Below, one piece after another: positions 45,010 through 53,132 of a stretch of DNA of 64,000 bases. Numbering within the stretch: the first letter of the stretch is position 1; the number at the start of each line of letters is the position of its first letter. A program made the position numbers and the translations under genes. The stretch lies in contig NZ_PDJL01000003.1 in assembly GCF_002563795.1 (NCBI RefSeq), forward strand, positions 62,001 to 126,000. The letters run 5' to 3'. This DNA comes from Vibrio sp. ES.051. Its GTDB lineage: Bacteria > Pseudomonadota > Gammaproteobacteria > Enterobacterales > Vibrionaceae. The notes under the pieces are model-generated. The model made no database searches. It had not been told where the DNA came from and saw only the letters and a program-made list of their open reading frames with translations.

Positions 45010-47844
45010 TTAACGAGAACCTGTTGGCATTTCGTTTTCGTGCAAGAACTCACCGATACCTTGTGCTGGTGGAAGGTCTTGATCTAGAGAGCCCCAACGT
45101 TGATTTGGTTTGTCGCCCATCACGAACTCCAACTCACCGCCGTACATGATTTCATCATGAGTCAAGTAAGTGCGGTTGAAGTCTTTACCGTTGTAGCGAG
45201 CTGATTGAATGAAGATGTTTTCGCGGCTAACGTTCTTCGCGGTAACCGTGAACTTCTGGTTGTTGCCGACATCGATAGATGCGCTTTCAAACAGCGGAGT
45301 ACCGATTTCGTAGATGCCAGAAGAGGCGTTTACTGGGTAGAAGCCAAGCGCACGGAACACGAACCACGCAGAGAGCGTACCGAAGTCGTCGTTACCACAA
45401 ATGCCGTCAGCGGTGTTCTTGTAGCAAATATTGGTTGCTGCTGCGATTGCCGACTGACCTTTCCATGGTTGACCAACGTAGTTGTATAAGTACGGAACGT
45501 GAATATCTGGTTCATTACCTTGAACGTGCTGACCAACGTTACCGGTGTTGAACACTGGGAATTGGTTGTCGCCGGCATTGCGGTCTGGGTAGGTTGACCA
45601 GTATTCATCTAAGCGTGCTGCGAATAAGTCACCGCGCTCTGCTTCTGGGTTTTGTGTCTTGTTGAAGCGCGTCATCAAGTCAATTAAACCATGAATATCG
45701 TGCTGAACACTGAACGAGTATTGCCAGCCGTTTGATTCTGAGAACGACCAATTAAACATGTCTGGTCGCCAGTCTTTACCTACTGTACGACCAGTGATTG
45801 GATCTACCCAATCAGCATCAATGAACCTGCCATCGTAGTCACGCGCTTTGAACCAACCTTGGTATTGTTTGCCGCCAAAGTCGAATTGCGCTTGCCAGTT
45901 CTTAGAGCGGTTAGCGAACTCGGTGTAGCGTGGGTCTTGCTCACCAAATACTTCTTTAATCGATTGTGCGATTGCCCAGTCATTCATTGAGTATTCAAGT
46001 GAGTAAGATGCCGTCCAAGCATCTTTGAATGGTGAGTGACTGCCGTAAGAATCTGGCGGAGTGTCGTGCAATTGCGCTGGCACGTAACCTTGTTCTTCGT
46101 ATTCTTTAATCCACGCAACGCCTTCACTGGTTGCCGCGCGTGCGTCAGTGATCATGGCTTCAACCAGACGCTCTTTCACGTCTTTGCGTTCAGCTTTGGT
46201 AAAGCCGAGGTCGATCATGCGTTTTTCTAGCGAGCCTTTCGACAACACATCGTGAATCACAGGCGTTGAGTGCATGCCCATCATCATGCCCGTTTCGTTG
46301 CCTTTGAATGTCCACTCAGGTAGGCGACCTTTGCGCACGTTGTCTTTGTCATCCACCCATTCTTCTTCTGCGTAAGACAGCATAGACAGCACCACGTCTG
46401 CGAGACGATCAGGCTCAAGAATCGAAGACAGCGGTTGAACCGCACGGTAGGTATCCCACAGTGAGAAGGTGTCGTAGCGCGTGAAGTCTGCTTTGCCATC
46501 TTTGTTGGCATCGGCGGTGCGGATCGACTCTTTCAGCGTATCGACCTTATCGCCCCAAGGCGTGTTGCCATCTGGGTAAGCGTTGCGACCTTGGTGAACT
46601 TGGCGGTAGCGACCATCTAAGTCAGAATGGATTGTTTGACCTAGGTACGAGTGATACATTGCAGTGTAGAACGTCTGCTTGTACTCTTCGTCGCCCGAGA
46701 CTTGGATCTTGCCGAGTTCGTCTTCCCACTGTTTGGTTGCGTCTTCGCGTACTTGGTCGAAGTTCATACCCGCAACTTCCGTCATGTTGAGAGAAGCACC
46801 TGATTTGCCATTCTCGCCGATCTCAACGTTTGATAGCGCCAATTTCGCTTCAACTGTTAAGCCGTCTTTTGAGGTGTCGAACTCAACGTAAGCACGCGCG
46901 TATTGGTACTTGCCGCGTGTTTCGTTACCGATTTCCGTAATGCTTTCTGGCACGTTCATGTAACGACCTTGCTCTTTATCGTAGTAAGCAAAACGAACGT
47001 TTTTGATTGGTTGGTCGAATTCCATCACGAAGAATTCTTTTTGGCTTGGTGCCCAACCATCTGAGAAACGGTGACCTTCTAAACGATTGCTTTCTTTGTC
47101 CCATTTTAAGTAAGAATCTGAGGTGTAATCCCAGTTAATTTTGAAGCCAGTGTTAACAATGATTTCTGACTTCTTATCACGAGGAAAGGTGTAACGATGC
47201 ACGCCAACGCGATCTGAAGCGGTTAGCTCAGCTTTGATGTCGTAATCCAATAAGTCAACTTTGTAATAGCCCGCCGTGGCTTGCTCATCACGATGTTGGA
47301 AGCGAGAGGCTTCTAGGTTTAGCGTCGCAGAACCTTCGTCGATCATGTAATCAGAGCGTGAGTTGATTGGCATGACAAGAATGTCGTTCAAGTCGCCCGC
47401 ACCAGCTCCGGAAAGGTGAGTATGAGAGAAACCAGAGGTACGTGTATCATGGTAGTAGTAGCCTGAAATGTATTCCCAGCCGTTAGAACCGTTGTTTGGC
47501 GAAAGCTGCACCATGCCGTGTGGTGTGGTTGCACCAGGGTAAGTATTACCTAGGTTACCTGTGCCGATGAAAGGGTTCACATAGCGCGTTACGTCCATAT
47601 CTGAGAAATCGAGAGGAATGTGGACGCCCATGTTGATTTCGGGGTTTTCTGGATTTGGCTTGTCATTACAGTCGCCATCGCCAATGGGAGGACATACTGG
47701 TTTGTCGCCTTCTGGAATTTCAGGAAGGGCTGGGTTGTTCTCGTCATCCGCTTCATAAATATTGGTGGTTTCATCGTTACAGCCAGTCAGACTAACTAGG
47801 CTGCTTAGGACTGCGCAAGCAAATAAGGAAGGTTTGAGTTTCAT
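45010..47844 (-). CDS. Divergent GH92 alpha-mannosidase lipoprotein 5
   Basis: 944 residues, the longest and most divergent of the five. Lipobox LTGC (Cys22, Asn at +2), then a ~60-residue acidic, proline-rich linker. GH92 motifs are altered: GFSHTHLSGAGAGDLND, LWDTYRAVQPLSSI, FSESNGWQYSF (TEGN elsewhere), QGNEPDIHVPYLYNY and GNDDFGTLSAWFVFRALGFY (GNEDVGxMSAW elsewhere). The C-terminal extension after GGELEFVMGDKPNQ has no match in the others. A separate GH92 subfamily, likely a different linkage. Confidence 0.88.
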   Translation of the reverse strand: MKLKPSLFACAVLSSLVSLTGCNDETTNIYEADDENNPALPEIPEGDKPVCPPIGDGDCNDKPNPENPEINMGVHIPLDFSDMDVTRYVNPFIGTGNLGNTYPGATTPHGMVQLSPNNGSNGWEYISGYYYHDTRTSGFSHTHLSGAGAGDLNDILVMPINSRSDYMIDEGSATLNLEASRFQHRDEQATAGYYKVDLLDYDIKAELTASDRVGVHRYTFPRDKKSEIIVNTGFKINWDYTSDSYLKWDKESNRLEGHRFSDGWAPSQKEFFVMEFDQPIKNVRFAYYDKEQGRYMNVPESITEIGNETRGKYQYARAYVEFDTSKDGLTVEAKLALSNVEIGENGKSGASLNMTEVAGMNFDQVREDATKQWEDELGKIQVSGDEEYKQTFYTAMYHSYLGQTIHSDLDGRYRQVHQGRNAYPDGNTPWGDKVDTLKESIRTADANKDGKADFTRYDTFSLWDTYRAVQPLSSILEPDRLADVVLSMLSYAEEEWVDDKDNVRKGRLPEWTFKGNETGMMMGMHSTPVIHDVLSKGSLEKRMIDLGFTKAERKDVKERLVEAMITDARAATSEGVAWIKEYEEQGYVPAQLHDTPPDSYGSHSPFKDAWTASYSLEYSMNDWAIAQSIKEVFGEQDPRYTEFANRSKNWQAQFDFGGKQYQGWFKARDYDGRFIDADWVDPITGRTVGKDWRPDMFNWSFSESNGWQYSFSVQHDIHGLIDLMTRFNKTQNPEAERGDLFAARLDEYWSTYPDRNAGDNQFPVFNTGNVGQHVQGNEPDIHVPYLYNYVGQPWKGQSAIAAATNICYKNTADGICGNDDFGTLSAWFVFRALGFYPVNASSGIYEIGTPLFESASIDVGNNQKFTVTAKNVSRENIFIQSARYNGKDFNRTYLTHDEIMYGGELEFVMGDKPNQRWGSLDQDLPPAQGIGEFLHENEMPTGSR

Positions 47845-47920
47845 TTTTATAGCCTTGTAAGTTGTAGGTTTAGGTAGTTGCCAAAATAGAGGTATTACTA
47901 AAACTTAAAAAACTGGAAAC

Positions 47921-47944
47921 AGAGCCCTCCGGGGGAAGGGCTCT
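47921..47944 (-). repeat. Intergenic hairpin, PTS/GH92 gene 5
   Basis: AGAGCCC/GGGCTCT stem (47921-47927, 47938-47944) downstream of the PTS IICB stop. It may reduce transcript or set differential decay between the transporter and the enzymes. Confidence 0.75.
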
Positions 47945-47964
47945 TAGGGGGAGGAGCTTAAGGT

Positions 47965-49359
47965 TTAAGCTTGGATAAGTTCAGAGGCTTTCTTCATTGC
48001 CTCTTTAGTCGAACATTCGATCACTTGAGCGTTGGCAAAACGGTGGGCATCTTTTACCTGGATGTCGTGAGCTAGTATAACCAGCTTGGCATTTGCTACG
48101 TCTAGGGCACTAATGCGGTTCTGGATGCCGTTTTGACCTTGGGTCTCTACTTTGATTTTGATACCAGCCGCGGCGCCAGCTTTCTCTAGTGCTTTTGCTG
48201 CCATAAAGGTGTGTGCTACGCCTGATGGGCAACAGGTTACTGCAACGATGTCATACTCGCCTTCGCCTGCCGTTGGCACCGCTTGAACTTGTGCAGAGGC
48301 TGCTTCTACCATTTCATCTTCAGTTTCTTCAGCAATTGGTTTCCAGAGGCCAACGATAAGCGCGGTGGTTAAAGAGCCGAGCGCGATGCCCACAACGTAC
48401 ATTGGAATGTTGCTTGATACTGGTGCAGTGATTAGACCGCCCCATGGTGCATGCAGTAGGACGTCGGTTAGAAAACCAAACACACAGCCCACGATACCAC
48501 CGGCAACGATTGAAGGAAGCACGCGCATTGGGTCGTTTGCTGCGAATGGAATTGCACCTTCAGAGATACCGATAGAGCCCATAATGGCTGCTGCTTTTCC
48601 CGCTTCCTGCTCTTGTTGAGTGAACTTCTTCTTAAAGAGGAAAGTGGCGAGCGCCATACCTAGAGGAGGTGTACAGATTGCGATACCAACACCACCCATT
48701 AACCATGGTTGAGTATCCACTTGAGTTTGAGCAAATAGCGTTGCTACTTTGTTGATTGGGCCACCCATATCGAAGGCCGTCATACCACCTAGAATTGTAC
48801 CTAACACCATTTTAGATGCGCCCGCCATCGAGGCGAGGAACTCGTTCATTGATGCCATAAAGAGCTTGATTGGCTCACCGATCCCCCACAAAACGATACC
48901 CGCAGAGACGATAGTACCCACAAGAGGATAGATAAAGTACGCCCCCAGTGCGGTCATATTGGCAGAAAGAGGAATCTTTTTAAGTTGTAGAACCACACCA
49001 CCCGCGATGAAGCCCGCAACGATACAGCCTAGGAAGCCGCCGCCCATATCCGCCATAATGGCAGAAGAGATCATCGCTGGCGCTAAAGCAGGTTTGTCTG
49101 CAATGGAATAACCGATGAAGCCACCAAGAATAATTGGGAAGAGTACTAAACCTTTAATCCCGATGGTTGAAATGTCGGCGAGTAAGCCGTCAGCAGGTAC
49201 TGCACCTTTCCCTGAAGCCATTACCGCCAGTGCGAGTAGAACGCCACCAGCAACGATAAATGGCAGCATGTGAGAAGTACCATATAAAAGATGGCCTTTT
49301 ATGGTGCTGAGTGTTTTTTTATAGTCGCTATTATTAGCTTGAGCTGTGATTGTACTCAT
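47965..49359 (-). CDS. Fructose-family PTS IICB permease of the GH92 locus
   Basis: 464 residues. IIC membrane domain first (~20-345; GYSIADKPALAPAMISS, TAFDMGGPINKVATLF, GSIGISEGAIPFAANDPMR), then IIB at ~365-464 with the phosphorylated Cys in TCCPSGVAHTFMAA. The usual fructose-family order is IIB before IIC, so this C-to-B order is uncommon. Sequence places it near fructose/mannose/mannosylglycerate carriers; linkage to GH92 genes favours mannose or a mannoside. Confidence 0.87.
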   Translation of the reverse strand: MSTITAQANNSDYKKTLSTIKGHLLYGTSHMLPFIVAGGVLLALAVMASGKGAVPADGLLADISTIGIKGLVLFPIILGGFIGYSIADKPALAPAMISSAIMADMGGGFLGCIVAGFIAGGVVLQLKKIPLSANMTALGAYFIYPLVGTIVSAGIVLWGIGEPIKLFMASMNEFLASMAGASKMVLGTILGGMTAFDMGGPINKVATLFAQTQVDTQPWLMGGVGIAICTPPLGMALATFLFKKKFTQQEQEAGKAAAIMGSIGISEGAIPFAANDPMRVLPSIVAGGIVGCVFGFLTDVLLHAPWGGLITAPVSSNIPMYVVGIALGSLTTALIVGLWKPIAEETEDEMVEAASAQVQAVPTAGEGEYDIVAVTCCPSGVAHTFMAAKALEKAGAAAGIKIKVETQGQNGIQNRISALDVANAKLVILAHDIQVKDAHRFANAQVIECSTKEAMKKASELIQA

Positions 49360-49370
49360 AATTTCACGCC

Positions 49371-49811
49371 TTATGAATTAATTAAAATATTTAGTATTTG
49401 ATGTTCATCTTTTGCATTTTTTATATCTTCAATAAATTCTTCGCTAAATTTTCCGAATAATTCTTGAAGAACGTAAATATGGTGATCAGCGCCATTGTCT
49501 GGTGAAGCAATCATGAAGAATACGGTTGGCTTGATGCCTTCTTCGTCGTCATAATCGATACCTTCGTGTTTTACGCCAACAGCGATGGCTGGCTTTATCA
49601 CTGCTTTGCTTTTTGAGTGAGGGTATGCGATGCCGTCCATTGAAGTGATGCTCAATGCTTCACGCGCTTCGATGTCGGTTAAGAAAACCTCTTTGCTATT
49701 GATTCGATAACTTTCGAATAGCATCTGTGCCAGTTCTTCAAATACCGCTTTTTTATTATTTGCTTGAAGGCAACCTTTAATTAAATTGACGTTGGTTAGC
49801 TCTGTAATCAT
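49371..49811 (-). CDS. Fructose-type PTS IIA
   Basis: 146 residues, PTS_EIIA_2 domain. The phosphorylated His lies in MDGIAYPHSKSKA, the usual IIA-Fru motif (PHxxS). It donates phosphate to the adjacent IICB, 11 bases downstream. First gene of the seven-gene minus-strand locus, so its upstream region holds the operon promoter. Confidence 0.9.
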   Translation of the reverse strand: MITELTNVNLIKGCLQANNKKAVFEELAQMLFESYRINSKEVFLTDIEAREALSITSMDGIAYPHSKSKAVIKPAIAVGVKHEGIDYDDEEGIKPTVFFMIASPDNGADHHIYVLQELFGKFSEEFIEDIKNAKDEHQILNILINS

Positions 49812-50287
49812 TGTTGACTCTGATAACTGAAGTAATGCTTTAAATTTAATTAATGTTATTGTTTTCGGAAATAGTAAAAAAAATACAATAGCTATATTTT
49901 TGTATCACCCAAGATTAAATGTGATAGCCGTCATTAATAATGCTTAATATTATTAACTTTGTTGTGTGACGTATATTCCAGTTATTTTGTAATGAGTAGT
50001 GAAGATAAAATATAAATGAGAGAAGAAACCTATGGTGTATATAACGCATCACACTCGATATATGACCACCCACTCGGGTGCTAGATTTCGTATCACACAG
50101 CTTCAGCCACCATTTTAATGAACTCAGGCGAACATTCAGGGCCCATTTACCGTGAGTTCTGGGTTGATTTTAGAGTTGGCATTACGACGAAATGAAAACT
50201 TTTGTTCCCCTTGATGCACGGACTTGAGTCAGGTTTGAAATAAATGCCAAGGGGAGGTTGAGAGGAAGGGTCGCATAGGGAGAGAGA
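49812..50287 (-). promoter_or_regulatory. Upstream region of the PTS-GH92 operon
   Basis: 476 bases without an intact gene. AAATGTGA-TAGCCG-TCATTAAT (core 49920-49935) is a partial CRP-like site about 110-125 bases before the IIA start: one half perfect, the other 3 of 5. Further upstream, a minus-strand reading fragment (PECSPEFIKMVAEAV then stop, around 50095-50140) looks like a decayed gene end. No regulator gene is adjacent. Confidence 0.4.
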
Positions 50288-50770
50288 TTATGATTTATTT
50301 TTATACTTATGCAATAAATCCAATGGGATATGACAATAGTCATTTGGGAAGCGTGTCAGTCTGTCTTGATGTTCGTGAGCGCTTGGAACATAATTTCTCA
50401 GCGGCAAGACTTCCACCACGATCTTATCGGCGTCTTCTCTTGCGGCAATAAAAGCTGTCGTGATGCTCAGGTGCTGATCATTTTGGCTGTAGATACCAGT
50501 GCGGTATTTCTCGCCAACGTCGTTGCCTTGTTGGTTGAGGCTGTATGGATCGATGATCTCAAAGAAATAGCCCATTAAAGTTTCAATCGAGACTTGCTCT
50601 GAGTCAAATTGAACTCGGACGCATTCTGCGTAGCCATCGTATTCGGTTTGAGTCGAATTGGTTGTGCCATTCGCCCGTCCCGCTTCAGTGCTGAGTACGC
50701 CAGGGAGGTTACGCATAAACTCTTGCACTCCCCATAGGCAACCGCCAGCAAAGTATATTTGTTCCATCAT
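50288..50770 (-). CDS. msrA: Peptide methionine sulfoxide reductase MsrA
   Basis: About 160 residues, reducing S-methionine sulfoxide. Catalytic Cys in YFAGGCLWGVQ (GCLWG in place of the usual GCFWG), EYDGYAECVRVQFD and PYSLNQQGNDVGEKYRTGIY, with HEHQDRL near the C-terminus. An in-frame ATG at 50797 is possible, but GAG lies six bases before 50770, giving the normal MsrA N-terminus. No MsrB domain. Confidence 0.88.
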   Translation of the reverse strand: MMEQIYFAGGCLWGVQEFMRNLPGVLSTEAGRANGTTNSTQTEYDGYAECVRVQFDSEQVSIETLMGYFFEIIDPYSLNQQGNDVGEKYRTGIYSQNDQHLSITTAFIAAREDADKIVVEVLPLRNYVPSAHEHQDRLTRFPNDYCHIPLDLLHKYKNKS

Positions 50771-50797
50771 TTTCATCTCATTTAAAGTTTGACGCAT

Positions 50798-51038
50798 TAT
50801 CTACTGGCTGTGCTAGCTCGCACGTTAGCTAAGCGTGGTGGCGTCACCATTATCACTGAAAAACGACGTAATATTGTCCTAACGCATTCCAGAAAATTTG
50901 GCCAAATTTACCCATCTTCTATTGGCAACACCAACGAAATGTCGGTGTGATTAACCGATAAGGCCGCTCCAAAATCGACCTAGAATCGCTTAAAAAGCTG
51001 GGCGTGACGTAGTGTTAGGGGAGTACTCGTTTTTTAAC
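50798..51038 (+). pseudogene. Remnant reading frames between msrA and the VOC gene
   Basis: No intact gene. On the plus strand, about 45 codons without a start read ...AKRGGVTIITEKRRNIV... to a stop near 50950. A separate fragment, GRSKIDLESLKKLGVT, ends at a TAG near 51011. They may be pieces of one decayed gene; I do not recognise it. Confidence 0.25.
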
Positions 51039-51395
51039 TCAACGGCTTTCAGACCATACTGCGAATTCATTCCCACTTGGCTCGGCGAAGTGGAATCGAC
51101 AGCCGCCCGGAAATTCAAAAATCGGACGGATAATTTGTCCGCCAAACTGCTCCACTTTCGCCAATGTGGCCTGAATATCGGCACTATAAAAGGCGAGCAA
51201 AGCACCACCATTGGCGGTTTGATTAACAAATTCCGATTGAAAGAATCCACCATCCAACCCTTGTCCAGAAAATGCGGTGTACCCTGGGCCGTAATCGATA
51301 AACTCCCAAGCAAACGCACGCTCAAAAAATTGTTTGGTTGCGAGTATGTTTGTGGAACCAAATTCAACGTAATTTAATTTTTCATGTTGATGCAT
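51039..51395 (-). CDS. VOC-family (glyoxalase-like) protein
   Basis: 118 residues, vicinal-oxygen-chelate fold: LNYVEFGSTNILATKQFFER at the N-terminus and FPGGCRFHFAEPSGNEFAVW at the C-terminus. The family includes glyoxalases and resistance proteins; the metal ligands here are too few to claim a reaction. An AAGGAT site precedes the ATG. Same strand as pncA, 31 bases away. Confidence 0.82.
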   Translation of the reverse strand: MHQHEKLNYVEFGSTNILATKQFFERAFAWEFIDYGPGYTAFSGQGLDGGFFQSEFVNQTANGGALLAFYSADIQATLAKVEQFGGQIIRPIFEFPGGCRFHFAEPSGNEFAVWSESR

Positions 51396-51426
51396 GGTGA
51401 AATCCTTATCCGTTCATTTCATGTCA

Positions 51427-52080
51427 TTAAGCAAACTTTTCAACGATGATGTCATCGGCTTTATCGACAAAAACTGCGCCTTTTTCTTTTAAATCAGCAA
51501 GCACACTATCAACACCATCTGCTAACACCGCACGAGTTGCCGCGAGATTGACCACAACGTTATACCCCAACGCTAACGCTTGTAGAACGGATGTCTTGAC
51601 ACAAAAATCGAGCGCGAGTCCGCCGACGACTAAGGTATCGATGCCGTTGCATGTTAGGAATTCATGCGCACCAGTGGTTTTGGTATCGGCAATGTCATGA
51701 AAGAAAATACCATAAGGGTGCGCATCGGGATCCATGCCTTTGTTAACTTGAAAATCATAGTCCAATACTGGTGGTAAACCATCTAACAGTTCTGAACCTG
51801 TCGTGCCAAGCACACAATGGTGGTTCCATTTTATGTCCACATTCGGTAGGTCGACGGGCTCAAGCATGTTGGCTGGCGTTTCTGCATCCCACTTGGCTTT
51901 CGGAGGATGTAGATCACGGCTGACGAGCTTAAGACGGCCCTTCGCGTGATTATTTAAAAGCTCAGGAACAATCTCTAATGCACCTGCCACAGGTAATTCA
52001 TTTGGGCAGAGTTCACTAAAGCCTTTCTCAGGATCAACGTCGATCACGGCCGTCGTTTGAAAGTTAACTCGAACAGTCAT
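51427..52080 (-). CDS. pncA: Nicotinamidase
   Basis: Isochorismatase-fold amidase, 217 residues, converting nicotinamide to nicotinate in NAD salvage. Catalytic triad candidates are Asp in VIDVDPEKGF, Lys in the DFQVNKGMDPDAHPYG segment and Cys in GLALDFCVKTS (~159). Metal-binding DLHPPKAKW is seen. An AAGGAG site precedes the ATG. Lies directly downstream of the NrtR regulator on the same strand. Confidence 0.9.
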   Translation of the reverse strand: MTVRVNFQTTAVIDVDPEKGFSELCPNELPVAGALEIVPELLNNHAKGRLKLVSRDLHPPKAKWDAETPANMLEPVDLPNVDIKWNHHCVLGTTGSELLDGLPPVLDYDFQVNKGMDPDAHPYGIFFHDIADTKTTGAHEFLTCNGIDTLVVGGLALDFCVKTSVLQALALGYNVVVNLAATRAVLADGVDSVLADLKEKGAVFVDKADDIIVEKFA

Positions 52081-52112
52081 GGCAGACTCCTTGTCTGTCT
52101 GGTTATCTGCGT

Positions 52113-52838
52113 TTAGCCACGCAAACAGTTTTGAAAGAAGGTGACTTCGTCGCTGGTGAGTGTATACACCATGGCGGGCTTACCACCTTTTCCCTTGTTG
52201 GTTGAAGCGACTTTGTTGGTCGGTTGCAACACCCCTGAATCAATCAAGCGCCGCTTAATGGTCATACGGCTGATATCGATACCAAACTCCTGATATGCAG
52301 AGATGATGTCTGCGACCAAAAACTCTTTGTCTAATGCAAATAAAAGCACCGATGTGTATTCAATTGATGCTCGAAGTTTCTGCCATGCTCTTTCAATGGT
52401 TTTTTGATGGTCAAACGCTAAGGTTTCTTGACCATTGAGAATCGCTTGCAGAGGGAACCACTTTAGCTGACATTCTGGCACACCCGCGTTATTGATTTGC
52501 TCGACGTTGTTGCGATCAACCAAAGCGTAGTGAGTAATGTTTAAGCTCCAATCTTCTGGATCTCGCTTAGGATCACCGTCAATAAATGCTTCACTGAAGT
52601 GGCGAGGATAGGTGTGGATTTTTTCGCGGCAAATTCGGCGACGGGCCGCTTCAAAATTTTCATCGGCTGGGCGTCCGCCTTCACGGGTTAGGTCTTTATC
52701 AAAGACAAATCCTCCCGGTAGTGCCCAGACACCATGGTATGGCCGATTTGGATTTGAACGTTTAATCAACAACACTTCCAATCCCTTATTGGCACAGCCA
52801 GATAACCTGAATGGAATAATGTCGACAGTTACGATCAT
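52113..52838 (-). CDS. nrtR: NrtR-type Nudix transcriptional regulator of NAD metabolism
   Basis: 241 residues. An N-terminal Nudix-fold domain (~1-145) has a damaged Nudix box: after GGF, the REUxEE core reads RRRICREKI, so it should bind rather than hydrolyse ADP-ribose. The C-terminal winged helix (~160-235) has DISRMTIKRRLIDSGVL. NrtR proteins repress NAD salvage genes and release DNA when ADP-ribose rises. It sits between pncA and divergent pncB, its expected targets. Confidence 0.88.
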   Translation of the reverse strand: MIVTVDIIPFRLSGCANKGLEVLLIKRSNPNRPYHGVWALPGGFVFDKDLTREGGRPADENFEAARRRICREKIHTYPRHFSEAFIDGDPKRDPEDWSLNITHYALVDRNNVEQINNAGVPECQLKWFPLQAILNGQETLAFDHQKTIERAWQKLRASIEYTSVLLFALDKEFLVADIISAYQEFGIDISRMTIKRRLIDSGVLQPTNKVASTNKGKGGKPAMVYTLTSDEVTFFQNCLRG

Positions 52839-52860
52839 GGTTGGGTCCTAATATTGATTT

Positions 52861-53096
52861 GTAAGTAATCTAGCGCATAACTAGTAGCCAATCAATGGTA
52901 AGTAACGAGCTGTTATATACATTATCATTAATTATGCGATCTAGTGATGGGTATAAAAGTTCCGCCAGTGGTGACTTATGCACAAGGCATGATGAATATT
53001 TGAACGGAAAAACCTTATATAAATGAATGGTTAGTAACAAAGTTTGACAAACGTAAGTTGGGTGTTTATTGTTTACGCAATTTAGTTAGTAACAAA
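52861..53096. promoter_or_regulatory. Repeated GTNAGTAAC motifs, candidate NrtR operators
   Basis: GTTAGTAACAAA occurs exactly at 53030-53041 and 53085-53096, 55 bases apart, about five helical turns. Partial copies GTAAGTAACGAG (52898-52909) and GTAAGTAATCTA (52861-52872) lie nearer nrtR. The region separates nrtR-pncA from divergent pncB. Confidence 0.6.
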
Positions 53097-53132
53097 AAGT
53101 TATATACCCAAGGGCGTGTAGAAGGGCACCTA

